From Peptostreptococcus russellii (GTDB lineage: Bacteria > Bacillota > Clostridia > Peptostreptococcales > Peptostreptococcaceae), in the NCBI RefSeq assembly GCF_900110295.1, contig NZ_FODF01000010.1:1-64000 (forward strand): a DNA stretch of 64,000 bases, read 5' to 3'. Under the pieces are notes generated by a model that saw nothing but the letters and a program-made list of their open reading frames with translations, had not been told where the DNA came from and made no database searches. Position numbers and translations under genes: made by a program. Shown piece after piece: positions 40,653 through 50,014 of the stretch. Numbering within the stretch: the first letter of the stretch is position 1; every line of letters begins with the position of its first letter.

Positions 40653-41618
40653 TTAAATACTTTTCACATCGTAGTCGCTTTCCTTAAGAAGTTTCTTTGC
40701 TTTATCTACAGTCATTAAATCCCATTCTTCAAGCTCTACATTTGATGACCTTGGAATAGCACCGATATCCACTACCAAAACATTTGCACCATAATCTACT
40801 GCTTTTTTAGAATATGGATGAATTACAATGTCCTTGACTTTATCCTTTAAGCATATTCTAAGAATCGCCGTTATTTGAGCTACTCTGTCATCTGACAAAT
40901 CTCCAAATTTAAATTTAGGAGTATTTTCCACAGACACTCTCTTCATAACTCCTGATATTTTTGTATTTTCTTCTATTATTCCTATTATTCTATCTGCTAT
41001 CTCTTCCGAACTATGTTCAGGTCCTATTGGCTCAAGATATTGAGATAGAGCACAAGAAGAATTATTTATTATTTTAATAGTTTCTTCTCTTTGAGATAGG
41101 TCAAAATTAGTATCAACCCCTTCTCTTAGCCTTATCGCCTGATAAATTATATCAGCTCCAACTTTATTTAACTCCTCTGCCCTTCTAGAATTTTCATCTC
41201 CCGTATTTACTATAAAAAGTGTTTCTTTAGGCAATATTTTTTTCAACTTTTTTATATGCTCTTTTAATTTCTCAAAATCATAAAACTCCGTTGTCCTTAT
41301 AACAAAAAAGTCTACACCACTTTCTATATATCTATTTGATATTTTCAAAATTTCATCATCTGTCAATTCATATTTTTCGTCTATTTGATTCCATTTTTCT
41401 CCAAGTGAACAAAATGAACAGTTCATTTTACAATTTGAATAATCAAGACCTATAGCTCCCCAGACCTTACCTTTATTTTCTCCATATTCCTTACTTATTT
41501 TTCTTGCGTATTCTCCTAGCCTTTTTACTTCATTTGAATCGCATGGCAAATCGAGAAGGTATACTATATCTTCTCTACTTAAAGAAACGCTTTCAAAAAC
41601 CTTTTCAAGCAAATCCAT
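40653..41618 (-). CDS. Radical SAM enzyme, BioB/HydE/PylB-like
   Basis: The 321-residue protein has the radical SAM cluster motif CX3CX2C (NCKMNCSFC, C63-C67-C70) near the N-terminus, followed by a full (beta/alpha)8-type barrel with VDFFVIRTTEFYDF, FIVNTGD and QYLEPIGPEHSSEE. Length and barrel style recall biotin synthase, HydE and methylornithine synthase relatives, but no specific member fits. None of their pathway partners lie nearby. It is first in an operon with an ABC importer, so it may modify the imported compound. GGGGG lies 5 nt before the ATG. Confidence 0.8.
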   Translation of the reverse strand: MDLLEKVFESVSLSREDIVYLLDLPCDSNEVKRLGEYARKISKEYGENKGKVWGAIGLDYSNCKMNCSFCSLGEKWNQIDEKYELTDDEILKISNRYIESGVDFFVIRTTEFYDFEKLKEHIKKLKKILPKETLFIVNTGDENSRRAEELNKVGADIIYQAIRLREGVDTNFDLSQREETIKIINNSSCALSQYLEPIGPEHSSEEIADRIIGIIEENTKISGVMKRVSVENTPKFKFGDLSDDRVAQITAILRICLKDKVKDIVIHPYSKKAVDYGANVLVVDIGAIPRSSNVELEEWDLMTVDKAKKLLKESDYDVKSI

Positions 41619-41700
41619 ACTTCCCCCTATATATTTTTCATTAAAATTGATGTTTCATTTTAATTGATAGTAATTATAATTCTTTTTAAGTCATACCTAA

Positions 41701-41725
41701 TAAATATAGCATTTTGCTATATTTA
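41701..41725. repeat. Inverted repeat upstream of the radical SAM operon
   Basis: TAAATATAGCA, TTT and TGCTATATTTA are perfect complements. It sits 83 nt upstream of the radical SAM start without a T tail. An operator or RNA hairpin is possible. Confidence 0.5.
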
Positions 41726-41951
41726 ATTCAATGAATATTCTATCTTATAGTCTTTTTCTATTGTTTGTTACTTACTAATTGTTTTAATCTATCAACTTTT
41801 CATGAATTTATTTTTATTTTTTTAAATCCCTTTATAATTTATACATTTTCGACAGTACTTAATATAAAAATATTAGATTTTTGAAAGGAATACATCTGAT
41901 TACTATACCTAAAAATAAGGATAATATTTTTGAAACTAGTTGTATTTTTAT

Positions 41952-42046
41952 CCAGCAAAAAAAGGACGAGACCTTCAATATCTATCTAGATATTAGCCTC
42001 GTCCTTTCTTTGGTAAATGCCCCTTTCGGGTAAAACTTTTTGCTGG
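41952..42046 (-). terminator. Structured 3' region and terminator after brnQ1
   Basis: On the minus strand a GNRA-type mini-hairpin CCCGAAAGGG is followed by a long stem AAAGGACGAG...CTCGTCC, with an inner AATATCTA/TAGATATT helix, and T7. The whole is bracketed by CCAGCAAAAA/TTTTTGCTGG inverted ends. It certainly works as a terminator. The extra structure is more than a terminator needs. Confidence 0.7.
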
Positions 42047-42103
42047 TTAAATTTATAAAAAGGTTTATACCTAATTAACTAATAAAGGACTTTTAATATA
42101 TTT

Positions 42104-43426
42104 TTATATAGGATCGTCAATCGTTTTCCCAACTTTAGCAAACATACTGATTAAAGTAAATATTATAGAACATACTATAGCTGGTAAAACCCACTCAAAT
42201 CCAAACTGACTTAGAGGTAATTTCATTATCGCCTCTGCTGGACCTGCAAGTAAATTGCCACCTCTCATACTAGAGGCCATATTTATACTTTCTATTGCAG
42301 ATACAACAAATGCACCTATTACTGCTCCTGTATATGTCCAGTTATACTTTATCTTCTTATCAAATATAGACATTAGTATTAGAACTATCATTACAGGATA
42401 TATAGCTGAAAGAATAGGTATTGCCACTGTAATTAATCCATCAACTCCTAAGAAAGATAATGAGAATGATACTAAAACAGAAGCTGTTACAACCACCTTA
42501 TAAGGAAGCTTTCCATTGGAAATTGTGTCAAAATAATTACCACAAGTAGATGTTAGACCAGTAGATGTTGTCAAACAAGCTAGGGCAACTGCAACCCCCA
42601 TAAATACCTGTCCCACGCTACCTAACATTAATCTAACCATTCCTATTAATAGTGTAGTTCTTTCTGTATTTGCATCATAGTGTCCACCTACAGTTGCTCC
42701 TGCATATGTCAAACTTCCATATACTAGTGCCAACAATATAAATGCCACTATACCAATCTTTACACTCGCCTTAAACTGTATTTCTTCATTGTTATAACCA
42801 CGTCTTATAAGGTCTGTTATTACAATTCCAGCCATTAGAGGAGATCCAAGAGCGTCCATTGTCTGATAACCTTCTTTAAATCCTAAAGTAAATAAATTAG
42901 ATGTAGATGTAGTTACCATTGGGTCTGGAGGATTTACTATAGATATAACGACTATTAATGCCAGTATAACCAAAAGACATGGTGTTAAGTACTTACCTAT
43001 TATATCTATTACTTTTGATGGGTTTAAAGTTATGTAATAAGTAATAAGGAAAAATACTAAACAAGTAACCCAGCTCGGTACACTTGGAAATAGTGGTCTT
43101 ATTAATATTTCATGTGTAGTTGCACCTGTTCTTGGAACTGCAAAGAATGGTCCTATTGTAAGTATAGCAACTGTGCCTACTAGCTTTGCAAACTTTGCGC
43201 CTACTCTCTTGCCCAAATCATCAGCTCTTCCACCTAGTCTAGCTGTGACTATTACACCTAGTATTGGTAAAACAGGGTCAGAAAGCAAGAAGGCAAACAT
43301 GGCAATATACCATCTATCACCTGCTACTATACCTAGATAAGGGGGAAATATTAGATTTCCTGCGCCAAAGAAAATTGCAAATAATGCAAAGCCACAAATA
43401 ATTACATCTTTTCTTTTAATTTCCAT
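42104..43426 (-). CDS. brnQ: BrnQ-family branched-chain amino acid carrier, copy 1
   Basis: This roughly 440-residue membrane protein with 12 helices belongs to the LIVCS (BrnQ) family. The signature region is CGFALFAIFFGAGNLIFPPYLG at the N-terminus. It would import leucine, isoleucine or valine with Na+, and perhaps aromatic amino acids if the nearby fermentation is aromatic. It is nearly the same protein as the copy at 45396-46733 over most of its length. The ATG at 43426 lies behind AAAGGTG and matches the start of its paralogue. Confidence 0.92.
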   Translation of the reverse strand: MEIKRKDVIICGFALFAIFFGAGNLIFPPYLGIVAGDRWYIAMFAFLLSDPVLPILGVIVTARLGGRADDLGKRVGAKFAKLVGTVAILTIGPFFAVPRTGATTHEILIRPLFPSVPSWVTCLVFFLITYYITLNPSKVIDIIGKYLTPCLLVILALIVVISIVNPPDPMVTTSTSNLFTLGFKEGYQTMDALGSPLMAGIVITDLIRRGYNNEEIQFKASVKIGIVAFILLALVYGSLTYAGATVGGHYDANTERTTLLIGMVRLMLGSVGQVFMGVAVALACLTTSTGLTSTCGNYFDTISNGKLPYKVVVTASVLVSFSLSFLGVDGLITVAIPILSAIYPVMIVLILMSIFDKKIKYNWTYTGAVIGAFVVSAIESINMASSMRGGNLLAGPAEAIMKLPLSQFGFEWVLPAIVCSIIFTLISMFAKVGKTIDDPI

Positions 43427-44111
43427 ATTCTTCACCTTTTCTTTTTCTCAAAATTATTTTTCTAAATTTCTATAAACAACCAGCATTATTTATTTCATTA
43501 CTTTATTTTTCACAAAATATAAGTAATAATCCAAATTTTCAAACAATTTATTTTGAAAAGTCAAAGCAAATCAATAATGTCATAAAATAATTAATTTGTC
43601 CAAAGAAAATAAATACATTATAATAAAATATTTTTTAGGATTTTATATTTATTTTTTTAATACATTCTGAGTTTCTTAATTTACTCAATATCTTTCCTAT
43701 ATTTATTTTATTACTTCTATTTAACTTTCTTTTATATTTTTTATTATACTATAGTTATAACCATTTTTCTATAATAAATATCTATTTTTATAAAGTTTTC
43801 AAAATATTACTAATTTTATTTTATATTAATTCATTATTTTTTAACATAGTTAATAAGTCAATATATTCTATTAAATTTATAAATTAAAAGTCTAAAAATA
43901 CCGTTATAAGTAATTAGATTATCTTGCTTATCATTTTATTTCGCAAAGTTTTTGGGGTCTAATTAAGAAAAAATAAAAAGTAGCAATATTGAAAAATCAA
44001 CATTGCTACTTCACTACATTATATATAACAAATTTAACTTTAAATTATTATTTTGGGGTTTATATCACTAAATAAACATTAAATATTATCTACACACATC
44101 TACTATTTTTC
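43427..44111. other. AT-rich region between aminotransferase and brnQ1
   Basis: The aminotransferase terminator is at 43974-44012. The other roughly 550 bases show no frame or structure that I can support, apart from the brnQ1 ribosome site. Confidence 0.55.
43974..44012 (-). terminator. Terminator of the aminotransferase gene
   Basis: AAGTAGCAATATTGA pairs with TCAACATTGCTACTT (one mismatch). On the minus strand it is followed by TTTTATTTTTTC. It lies about 100 nt after the stop and separates brnQ1 transcription from the genes upstream. Confidence 0.85.
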
Positions 44112-45296
44112 TTACTTATAATCTTCCATTAGCTTTTCAAATACTTCTAAAGCCTTTTCACATTTTTCTGTTTCTACACAATAAGATAATCTCATATGTG
44201 CCTTTGATCCGAATCCTGTTCCAGGAACTACTAACATATCATATTCCTTAGCCTTTTCAGAGAACTTTTCAGAATCACCATCTGGAGCTTCTATGAATAA
44301 GTAGAATGCTCCTGCTGGCTTAGCAACCTTGTATCCAAGTTTTGTAAGACCATCATATAGTATATCTCTATTCTTCTTATAAACTGTTAAATCTGGTTCA
44401 ACATCTATACATTTTTCTATTACCATCTGGAATAATGTAGGTGCACAAACATATCCTAGAGATCTAGCTGCACCTGCACAAGCTGCCATTATCATCTTAT
44501 CATCTATTTTGTTTGGTACTAATACATAACCTATACGTTCACCTGGTAGAGATAATGATTTAGACCATGAATAACATACTATTGTATTGTCATAGTAGTT
44601 TGGTATAAATGGAACTTCTAGACCATCTATCAAAACTAGTTCTCTATATGGTTCATCTGTAATTAGATATATAGTATGTCCATATTCCTTAGATTTTTCT
44701 CTTAAAAGTTCTGCTAAAGCTTCTATTTCTTCCTTTGAATAAACAACTCCTGAAGGATTGTTTGGAGAGTTTACAACTATGGCCTTAGTATTTTCTGTTA
44801 TAGCTTCTCTTATTCCGTCTATATTTAACTGCATATCATCTTTGCAAGGAACTAATACTTGCTTTCCACCCTGTGACTGAATAAATACTGTGTATTCAGG
44901 GAAGAATGGTGCTAATACCATTATTTCATCATCTGGAGATGATATTAAAGCTTTAAATACTATATTTAGAGATGCCGCAGCACCACAAGTCATAAGCAAA
45001 TTATCCATAGTATAATCTGTTCCAAATCTCTTATTAAGGTTATCTGCAATAGCCTTTCTAGTAGCATTGTGACCTGCACCAGAACTGTAACTATGATAAA
45101 CTTTAGGGTTGTTGTCATTTATTATTTCTATTATTGCTTCCTGTACTTCCTTTGGAGCTGGAACACTTGGATTACCTAAACTGAAATCTAAAACATTTTC
45201 TGCTCCAATTTCTGCCGCTCTCATAGCACCAAATCCTGCAAGTTCTCTAATTACTGACTTTGCTGTACCTAATTGCACCATATCTTTTGAAATCAT
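44112..45296 (-). CDS. Class I/II PLP aminotransferase, probable first step of the Stickland pathway
   Basis: The 394-residue fold-type I enzyme has the PLP lysine in SWSKSLSLPGERIGY, VNSPNNPSGVVYSKEE, and SLGNPSVPAPKEV near the N-terminus. It probably exchanges the amino group of leucine or phenylalanine with 2-oxoglutarate to give the 2-oxo acid used by the dehydrogenase at 46902. It is flanked on both sides by brnQ copies on the same strand, and it ends with a strong terminator. Its exact amino acid preference is not visible. Confidence 0.85.
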   Translation of the reverse strand: MISKDMVQLGTAKSVIRELAGFGAMRAAEIGAENVLDFSLGNPSVPAPKEVQEAIIEIINDNNPKVYHSYSSGAGHNATRKAIADNLNKRFGTDYTMDNLLMTCGAAASLNIVFKALISSPDDEIMVLAPFFPEYTVFIQSQGGKQVLVPCKDDMQLNIDGIREAITENTKAIVVNSPNNPSGVVYSKEEIEALAELLREKSKEYGHTIYLITDEPYRELVLIDGLEVPFIPNYYDNTIVCYSWSKSLSLPGERIGYVLVPNKIDDKMIMAACAGAARSLGYVCAPTLFQMVIEKCIDVEPDLTVYKKNRDILYDGLTKLGYKVAKPAGAFYLFIEAPDGDSEKFSEKAKEYDMLVVPGTGFGSKAHMRLSYCVETEKCEKALEVFEKLMEDYK

Positions 45297-45395
45297 ACTA
45301 TTACCTCCTATTTTTTATGTCGCTATAGTATTATTAAACGACAATATAATCATTTATAAAATAAACTCTATACTAAACTAAATTAAATTTATATT

Positions 45396-46733
45396 TTAAT
45401 TTACTTCATCATAAACTGGATCGTTTATAGTCTTTCCTACTTTAGCAGTCATACTTATTATTGTAAATATTACTGATCCTAAAATAGCTGGAATCAACCA
45501 TTCAAATCCGAATTTTGCAAAAGGAAAAGTCTGTATCCAAGCAGTAACTCCTCCCAATAGGTTTCCGCCTCTCATAGCAGATGCCATGTTTATACTTTCC
45601 ACTATTGATACTGAGAAAGCACCAATAACTGCACCAGTATATGACCAGTTATATTTGATTTTCTTATCAAATAAAGACATAAGTATTAAAACTATAATTA
45701 CTGGATAAATCGCTGAAAGTATTGGAACTGCAATTGAAATAATACCGTCAACACCTAGGAATGATAAAGCAAAAGATACAATAACAGCAACTGTTACAAC
45801 CTTTTTATACGCCAACTTTCCATTAGAAATTGTTTCAAAGTAATTACCACAAGTAGAAGTTAATCCTATTGATGTTGTAAGACAGGCTAGAGATACTGCA
45901 ACTCCCATAAATACCTTTCCTACATTACCTATCATAAGCTCTACCATACCTATTAATAAAGCTGTTCTTTCTGTATCAGCTGTAAAGTGACCTCCTACTG
46001 TAGACCCTGCATATGTCAAACTTCCATACACTAAAGCTAGTAAAATAAATGCCACTAAACCAACCCATAAACTTGCTCTTAGTTGTATTTCTCTATTATC
46101 ATAACCACGTCTAACCAAGTCAGATATTACTATACCCGCCATAAGTGGTGATCCAAGAGCATCCATTGTCTGGTAACCCTCTTTAAAACCTAGAGTAAAT
46201 AAAGTTTTTGTTGATGTCGTTACTGCAGGATCTGGAGGATTTACTACAGCAACTATTACTATTAAACTCAATATTACTAACAAACATGGAGTCAAGTACT
46301 TACCTATAATATCTATAACCTTTGTTGGATTTAACGTTATATAGTATGTTATAAGGAAAAATACTAAACAAGTAATCCAACTTGGTACATTTGGAAATAA
46401 TGGTCTTATAAATATTTCATGTGTCGTTGCACCTGTTCTAGGTACACAAAATAGTGGTCCTATTGTAAGAATAGCAACAGTTCCAACTAATTGAGCAAAC
46501 TTCTTTCCTACTCTTCTCCCCAAATCATCCGCTCTTCCTCCTAATTTTGCTGTAGCTACAACTCCTAGTATTGGAAGTACCGGATCTGATAACAAGAATG
46601 CGAACATTGCAATATACCATCTATCACCAGCTAAAACACCTAGGTATGGAGGGAATATTAAGTTTCCAGCACCAAAAAATATTGCAAATAACGCGAATCC
46701 ACAAACAATTATGTCTTTCTTTTTAATTTCCAT
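45396..46733 (-). CDS. brnQ: BrnQ-family branched-chain amino acid carrier, copy 2
   Basis: The 445-residue 12-helix carrier is a paralogue of the gene at 42104-43426. Shared stretches such as DRWYIAMFAFLLSDPVLPILG and LGSPLMAGIV are identical or nearly so. Differences concentrate in the last 60 residues and short loops. It lies between the dehydrogenase and the aminotransferase and is likely co-transcribed with the aminotransferase (99-nt gap). Confidence 0.93.
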   Translation of the reverse strand: MEIKKKDIIVCGFALFAIFFGAGNLIFPPYLGVLAGDRWYIAMFAFLLSDPVLPILGVVATAKLGGRADDLGRRVGKKFAQLVGTVAILTIGPLFCVPRTGATTHEIFIRPLFPNVPSWITCLVFFLITYYITLNPTKVIDIIGKYLTPCLLVILSLIVIVAVVNPPDPAVTTSTKTLFTLGFKEGYQTMDALGSPLMAGIVISDLVRRGYDNREIQLRASLWVGLVAFILLALVYGSLTYAGSTVGGHFTADTERTALLIGMVELMIGNVGKVFMGVAVSLACLTTSIGLTSTCGNYFETISNGKLAYKKVVTVAVIVSFALSFLGVDGIISIAVPILSAIYPVIIVLILMSLFDKKIKYNWSYTGAVIGAFSVSIVESINMASAMRGGNLLGGVTAWIQTFPFAKFGFEWLIPAILGSVIFTIISMTAKVGKTINDPVYDEVN

Positions 46734-46766
46734 ATTTTTTCACCTTTTTATAAAATAATCAGCAAT

Positions 46767-46782
46767 TTTCGCTTGTGCGAAA
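46767..46782. repeat. Short hairpin between the dehydrogenase and brnQ2
   Basis: TTTCGC, TTGT loop and GCGAAA. No T tail follows on the minus strand, so it is not a typical terminator; it could be a processing or stabilising hairpin. Confidence 0.4.
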
Positions 46783-46901
46783 CATATTCTTTGGCCAAGA
46801 AGAGATATAATATTAAAAATAATATAAATATCCCTTCAAAGCCTATATTTTAAACATTGCAATTCTAAGACATTTTTAGTTAACAATGTAATAAATTAAT
46901 C

Positions 46902-47891
46902 TTATAGACCATTTACTACATTATTAGGTCTTTCGCCTCTCATAACTTTTTCCATGTCTTCATAAGACCATTTTGACATTCTTATGAAAGCGTCATCTGT
47001 TGTTCCTGCTATATGAGGAGTAATAGATAGTCTAGCCTTGCCTACTTCGTTTAGGTTGAAAATAGGATGATCAGCAGTTGGTGGTTCTGGTGCGATTACA
47101 TCAAGTCCAGCAAAGACTCTTCCATTATTTAATGCTTCAGCCAAATCTTCATTATTAACGATTTCACCTCTAGCAACATTTATTATTATTGCATCTTGCT
47201 TCATAAGATCTATTGTTTCTTTACGAACCATATCTCTTGTAGTTTCTAATACTGGAACATGATATGATATTATATCGCAAGTTTTTAATATTTCATTATA
47301 TTCGCAATATTCTAAGCCTTTTTCTTGCTCAAATTTTTCATCTCTAAACACATCATAATATTTAATCTTACATCCGAATGCCTGTAACATACCAACAGCT
47401 GCTTTACCTATTGCTCCTAATCCTACTAATCCGATTACCCTTGAGCCTAGTTCATTTTGCCCCTTAACTTGATATTCCTTGAAGCTTTCATTGAATCCAT
47501 CTACTCCACGTGCCTTTATCTTGGCATCAGCTTCTGGCATTCTTCTTAAACAATTTATCATATGTCCGACTGCTAATTCAGCAACTGGTGCTGCATTGAC
47601 TGCTCTGTTATTACACACATAAATACCCTTTTCTTTAGCTGCTTGAAGATCTATCTTATCAAAACCAACACCTAAAGAGTGTATTAACTTGCAATTATCT
47701 AACTGTTCTATTACTTCTCTTCTGAAGTAATCTACTGGTCCACAGAATACTATATCCGCATCTTTGCACTGTTCAACCAATTCTTCATCACTACATGGAT
47801 AGTTGATATACTTGAAATCCCATCCTTCTGGTTTCTTAACTCCAAATCTTTCAATAATGTTTTTGTTACAAGTTACTCTAACTTTTACCAT
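46902..47891 (-). CDS. D-2-hydroxyacid dehydrogenase ((R)-2-hydroxyisocaproate or phenyllactate type)
   Basis: The 329-residue NAD-dependent enzyme has the Rossmann loop VGLGAIGKAA followed by the acidic end YYDVF, the catalytic Arg in NVARGEIVNN, the Glu near PEPPTADHP, and the His in TPHIAGTTDD. It would reduce the 2-oxo acid from the aminotransferase to the (R)-2-hydroxy acid that enters the CoA cycle. It corresponds to LdhA of the leucine and FldH of the phenylalanine pathway. It lies downstream of etfA, with 250 bases of hairpin-rich DNA between. Confidence 0.88.
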   Translation of the reverse strand: MVKVRVTCNKNIIERFGVKKPEGWDFKYINYPCSDEELVEQCKDADIVFCGPVDYFRREVIEQLDNCKLIHSLGVGFDKIDLQAAKEKGIYVCNNRAVNAAPVAELAVGHMINCLRRMPEADAKIKARGVDGFNESFKEYQVKGQNELGSRVIGLVGLGAIGKAAVGMLQAFGCKIKYYDVFRDEKFEQEKGLEYCEYNEILKTCDIISYHVPVLETTRDMVRKETIDLMKQDAIIINVARGEIVNNEDLAEALNNGRVFAGLDVIAPEPPTADHPIFNLNEVGKARLSITPHIAGTTDDAFIRMSKWSYEDMEKVMRGERPNNVVNGL

Positions 47892-48005
47892 TTCTCTTCC
47901 CCCTTAGAAATTATTCTAGTTACAATTAACTGTGTTAAAAACCGCAGCAGTCAATCTTAAATAGATAACGAATTTATTTGATCTAAATTTTGTTATTTTT
48001 TTATA

Positions 48006-48081
48006 AAACTTCGTTTGATTATAGTTTATCGAAGTCTTTTGCTAATTTGGGGGAATGTTAAACTTCCCCCTAAATATTAGC
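48006..48081 (-). repeat. Two hairpins between etfA and the dehydrogenase gene
   Basis: The first (48041-48081 region) pairs GCTAAT..GGGGGAA with TTCCCCC..ATTAGC; it lacks a T run on the minus strand. The second pairs ACTTCG with CGAAGT (about 48008-48034) and leads into TTTTAT. The pair may reduce or process transcripts passing from etfA into the dehydrogenase gene. Confidence 0.55.
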
Positions 48082-48143
48082 TTTATAAAATCTTGTCATT
48101 ACCCGTATTTTATATATTATCTACACATAATCGCATAAATAAC

Positions 48144-49154
48144 TTACATCATGTCTGCCTGTTCTTGCTTTATAGCTCTAATTTTTTCTATAAGTATAGG
48201 AACTATCTTATGTAGATCTCCTACTACTCCTAAGTCAGCTACATCGAATATTGGAGCGTTAGTGTCCTTATTTATAGCTACTATAAATTCAGAGTCTTCC
48301 ATACCAGCTAAATGCTGTATTGCACCAGATATACCACAAGCTAGATATAAGTCTGGTCTTACAGTCTTACCTGTCTGTCCAACCTGTCTATCTCTGCCTA
48401 TCCATCCAGCATCAACATTTGCTCTTGAAGATGTAACTAGACCACCTAATTCATCTGCTAATTCCTTAAGTACGTCGAAGTATTCTGCACTTCCTATACC
48501 TCTACCACCAGATACTAACTTCTTAGATTCTGTGATATCTATAGTCTGATTAGTTGATTTTACAACTTCTCTTATCTTTACATTCATATCTTCAGGCTTA
48601 AAGTCAACCTTGAAGTCTTCTATTTCACCAGTTCTTGAAGCATCCTTTGGAAGAGCCTTCATAACTCCTGGTCTTACTGTTGCCATCTGTGGTCTAAATT
48701 CCTTACAAACTATAGTTGCCATTATATTACCACCAAATGCCGGTCTTGTCATAAGTAACAACTTAGTTTCTGGATCTATCTCCAACTTAGTACAGTCTGC
48801 AGTTAGTCCTGTATGTACTCTTGCAGAAACCCTTGGTGCAAGGTCTCTTCCTATTGAAGTTGCCCCAAATAGTACTATTTCTGGCTTCTTTTCTTCTATA
48901 ATGGCATTTACTGCCTTTGTATATGGTTCAGTTGAATAAACTTCTAATATTGGATCATCTACGCAAAGTACCTCATCTGCTCCGTGATGTATTAGATTTT
49001 CAGCTAATCCCTTTATATTACTTCCTAGTAGTACAGCTACTACCTTTTGATCTAAATCTTTTGCTAACTCACTTGCTATACCTATAAGCTCGATGCCTAC
49101 TTTTTGAATGACACCGTCTACCTGTTCAACTACTACATAAATATCTTTGTTCAT
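48144..49154 (-). CDS. etfA: Electron transfer flavoprotein alpha subunit
   Basis: The 336-residue EtfA has the N-terminal alpha/beta domain and the C-terminal FAD domain with VSGGRGIGSAEYFDVLKELA, RQVGQTGKTVRPDLYLACGISGAIQH and NKDTNAPIF. There is no N-terminal ferredoxin extension as in CarE-type proteins. With EtfB it shuttles electrons between NADH and the acyl-CoA dehydrogenase. It ends the hadA/fldA-to-etfA gene run and follows etfB by 54 nt. Confidence 0.95.
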   Translation of the reverse strand: MNKDIYVVVEQVDGVIQKVGIELIGIASELAKDLDQKVVAVLLGSNIKGLAENLIHHGADEVLCVDDPILEVYSTEPYTKAVNAIIEEKKPEIVLFGATSIGRDLAPRVSARVHTGLTADCTKLEIDPETKLLLMTRPAFGGNIMATIVCKEFRPQMATVRPGVMKALPKDASRTGEIEDFKVDFKPEDMNVKIREVVKSTNQTIDITESKKLVSGGRGIGSAEYFDVLKELADELGGLVTSSRANVDAGWIGRDRQVGQTGKTVRPDLYLACGISGAIQHLAGMEDSEFIVAINKDTNAPIFDVADLGVVGDLHKIVPILIEKIRAIKQEQADMM

Positions 49155-49208
49155 TAGGTTATCTTCCTTTCAATTATATATTAAAATTATCTTTCAGTTT
49201 TTAGAGTA

Positions 49209-50000
49209 TTATATTAAATACTTTTCTTGTAGCTTGGCAATTATAGCATCTGCTGCTTCTTCAGGTGTTAAACCTTCTAGCTTTACACCCTTGCCCTTAG
49301 CCTGTTTAGTGAATGACCTTTTAACATTTGTAGGTGAACCCTTTAAACCAATATTTGCTATATCAAGTTTGTCTTCTATGTCTTTTAATCCCCAAACCTT
49401 AATATCTTTCTTATAAGCATCGAATATTCCACCTATTGACATGTATCTAGGATTTATTTCCTCGCTTAAAGTAGTTATTAGACAAGGTGGTGTTATTTCA
49501 ATTATATGATATCTATCTTCAAACTGTCTCTTAACTATAAACTTTCCATCTTCTACATCTAGCTTTTCACAATAAGAAATCTGAGGTATACCTAAATGTT
49601 CAGCTATCTGTGGACCAACCTGAGCTGTATCACCATCTATAGCCTGTCTACCTGCTATTATAATATCGTAATCAATATTTCTTAATGCTCCTGCAATTGT
49701 TGAAGAAGTTGCCCAAGTATCTGCACCACCGAATGCTCTATCTGAAACTAATATCGCATCATCACATCCCATAGCTAGTGCTTCTCTTAGTGCTAATTCT
49801 GCCTGTGGAGGTCCCATTGATACTACTGTTACTGTACTTCCTGGGACTGCTTCTTTTATCTGAAGTGCTAATTCAACTCCTGCCTTGTCATCAGGATTTA
49901 TTATACTTGGAACCCCATCACGGATTAATGTATTCTTAACAGGATCAAGTCTTACCTCTGTTGTATCTGGTACTTGCTTAACGCAAACTACAATTTTCAT
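49209..50000 (-). CDS. etfB: Electron transfer flavoprotein beta subunit
   Basis: The 263-residue EtfB begins MKIVVCVKQVPDTTEV and carries the conserved AIDGDTAQVGPQIAEHLGIPQ loop found in EtfB proteins of anaerobes. Clostridial EtfAB-dehydrogenase complexes of this kind usually bifurcate electrons from NADH to enoyl-CoA and ferredoxin; that is family knowledge, not shown here. It lies 14 nt after the dehydrogenase gene. Confidence 0.95.
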   Translation of the reverse strand: MKIVVCVKQVPDTTEVRLDPVKNTLIRDGVPSIINPDDKAGVELALQIKEAVPGSTVTVVSMGPPQAELALREALAMGCDDAILVSDRAFGGADTWATSSTIAGALRNIDYDIIIAGRQAIDGDTAQVGPQIAEHLGIPQISYCEKLDVEDGKFIVKRQFEDRYHIIEITPPCLITTLSEEINPRYMSIGGIFDAYKKDIKVWGLKDIEDKLDIANIGLKGSPTNVKRSFTKQAKGKGVKLEGLTPEEAADAIIAKLQEKYLI

Positions 50001-50014
50001 CTATACTACCTCCC

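Larger units (their letters stand above)
41619..42103. other. Intergenic region between brnQ1 and the radical SAM operon
   Basis: It contains an 11-bp inverted repeat with a TTT loop (41701-41725), possibly an operator, and the structured element and terminator at 41952-42046. The rest is AT-rich and silent. Confidence 0.6.
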
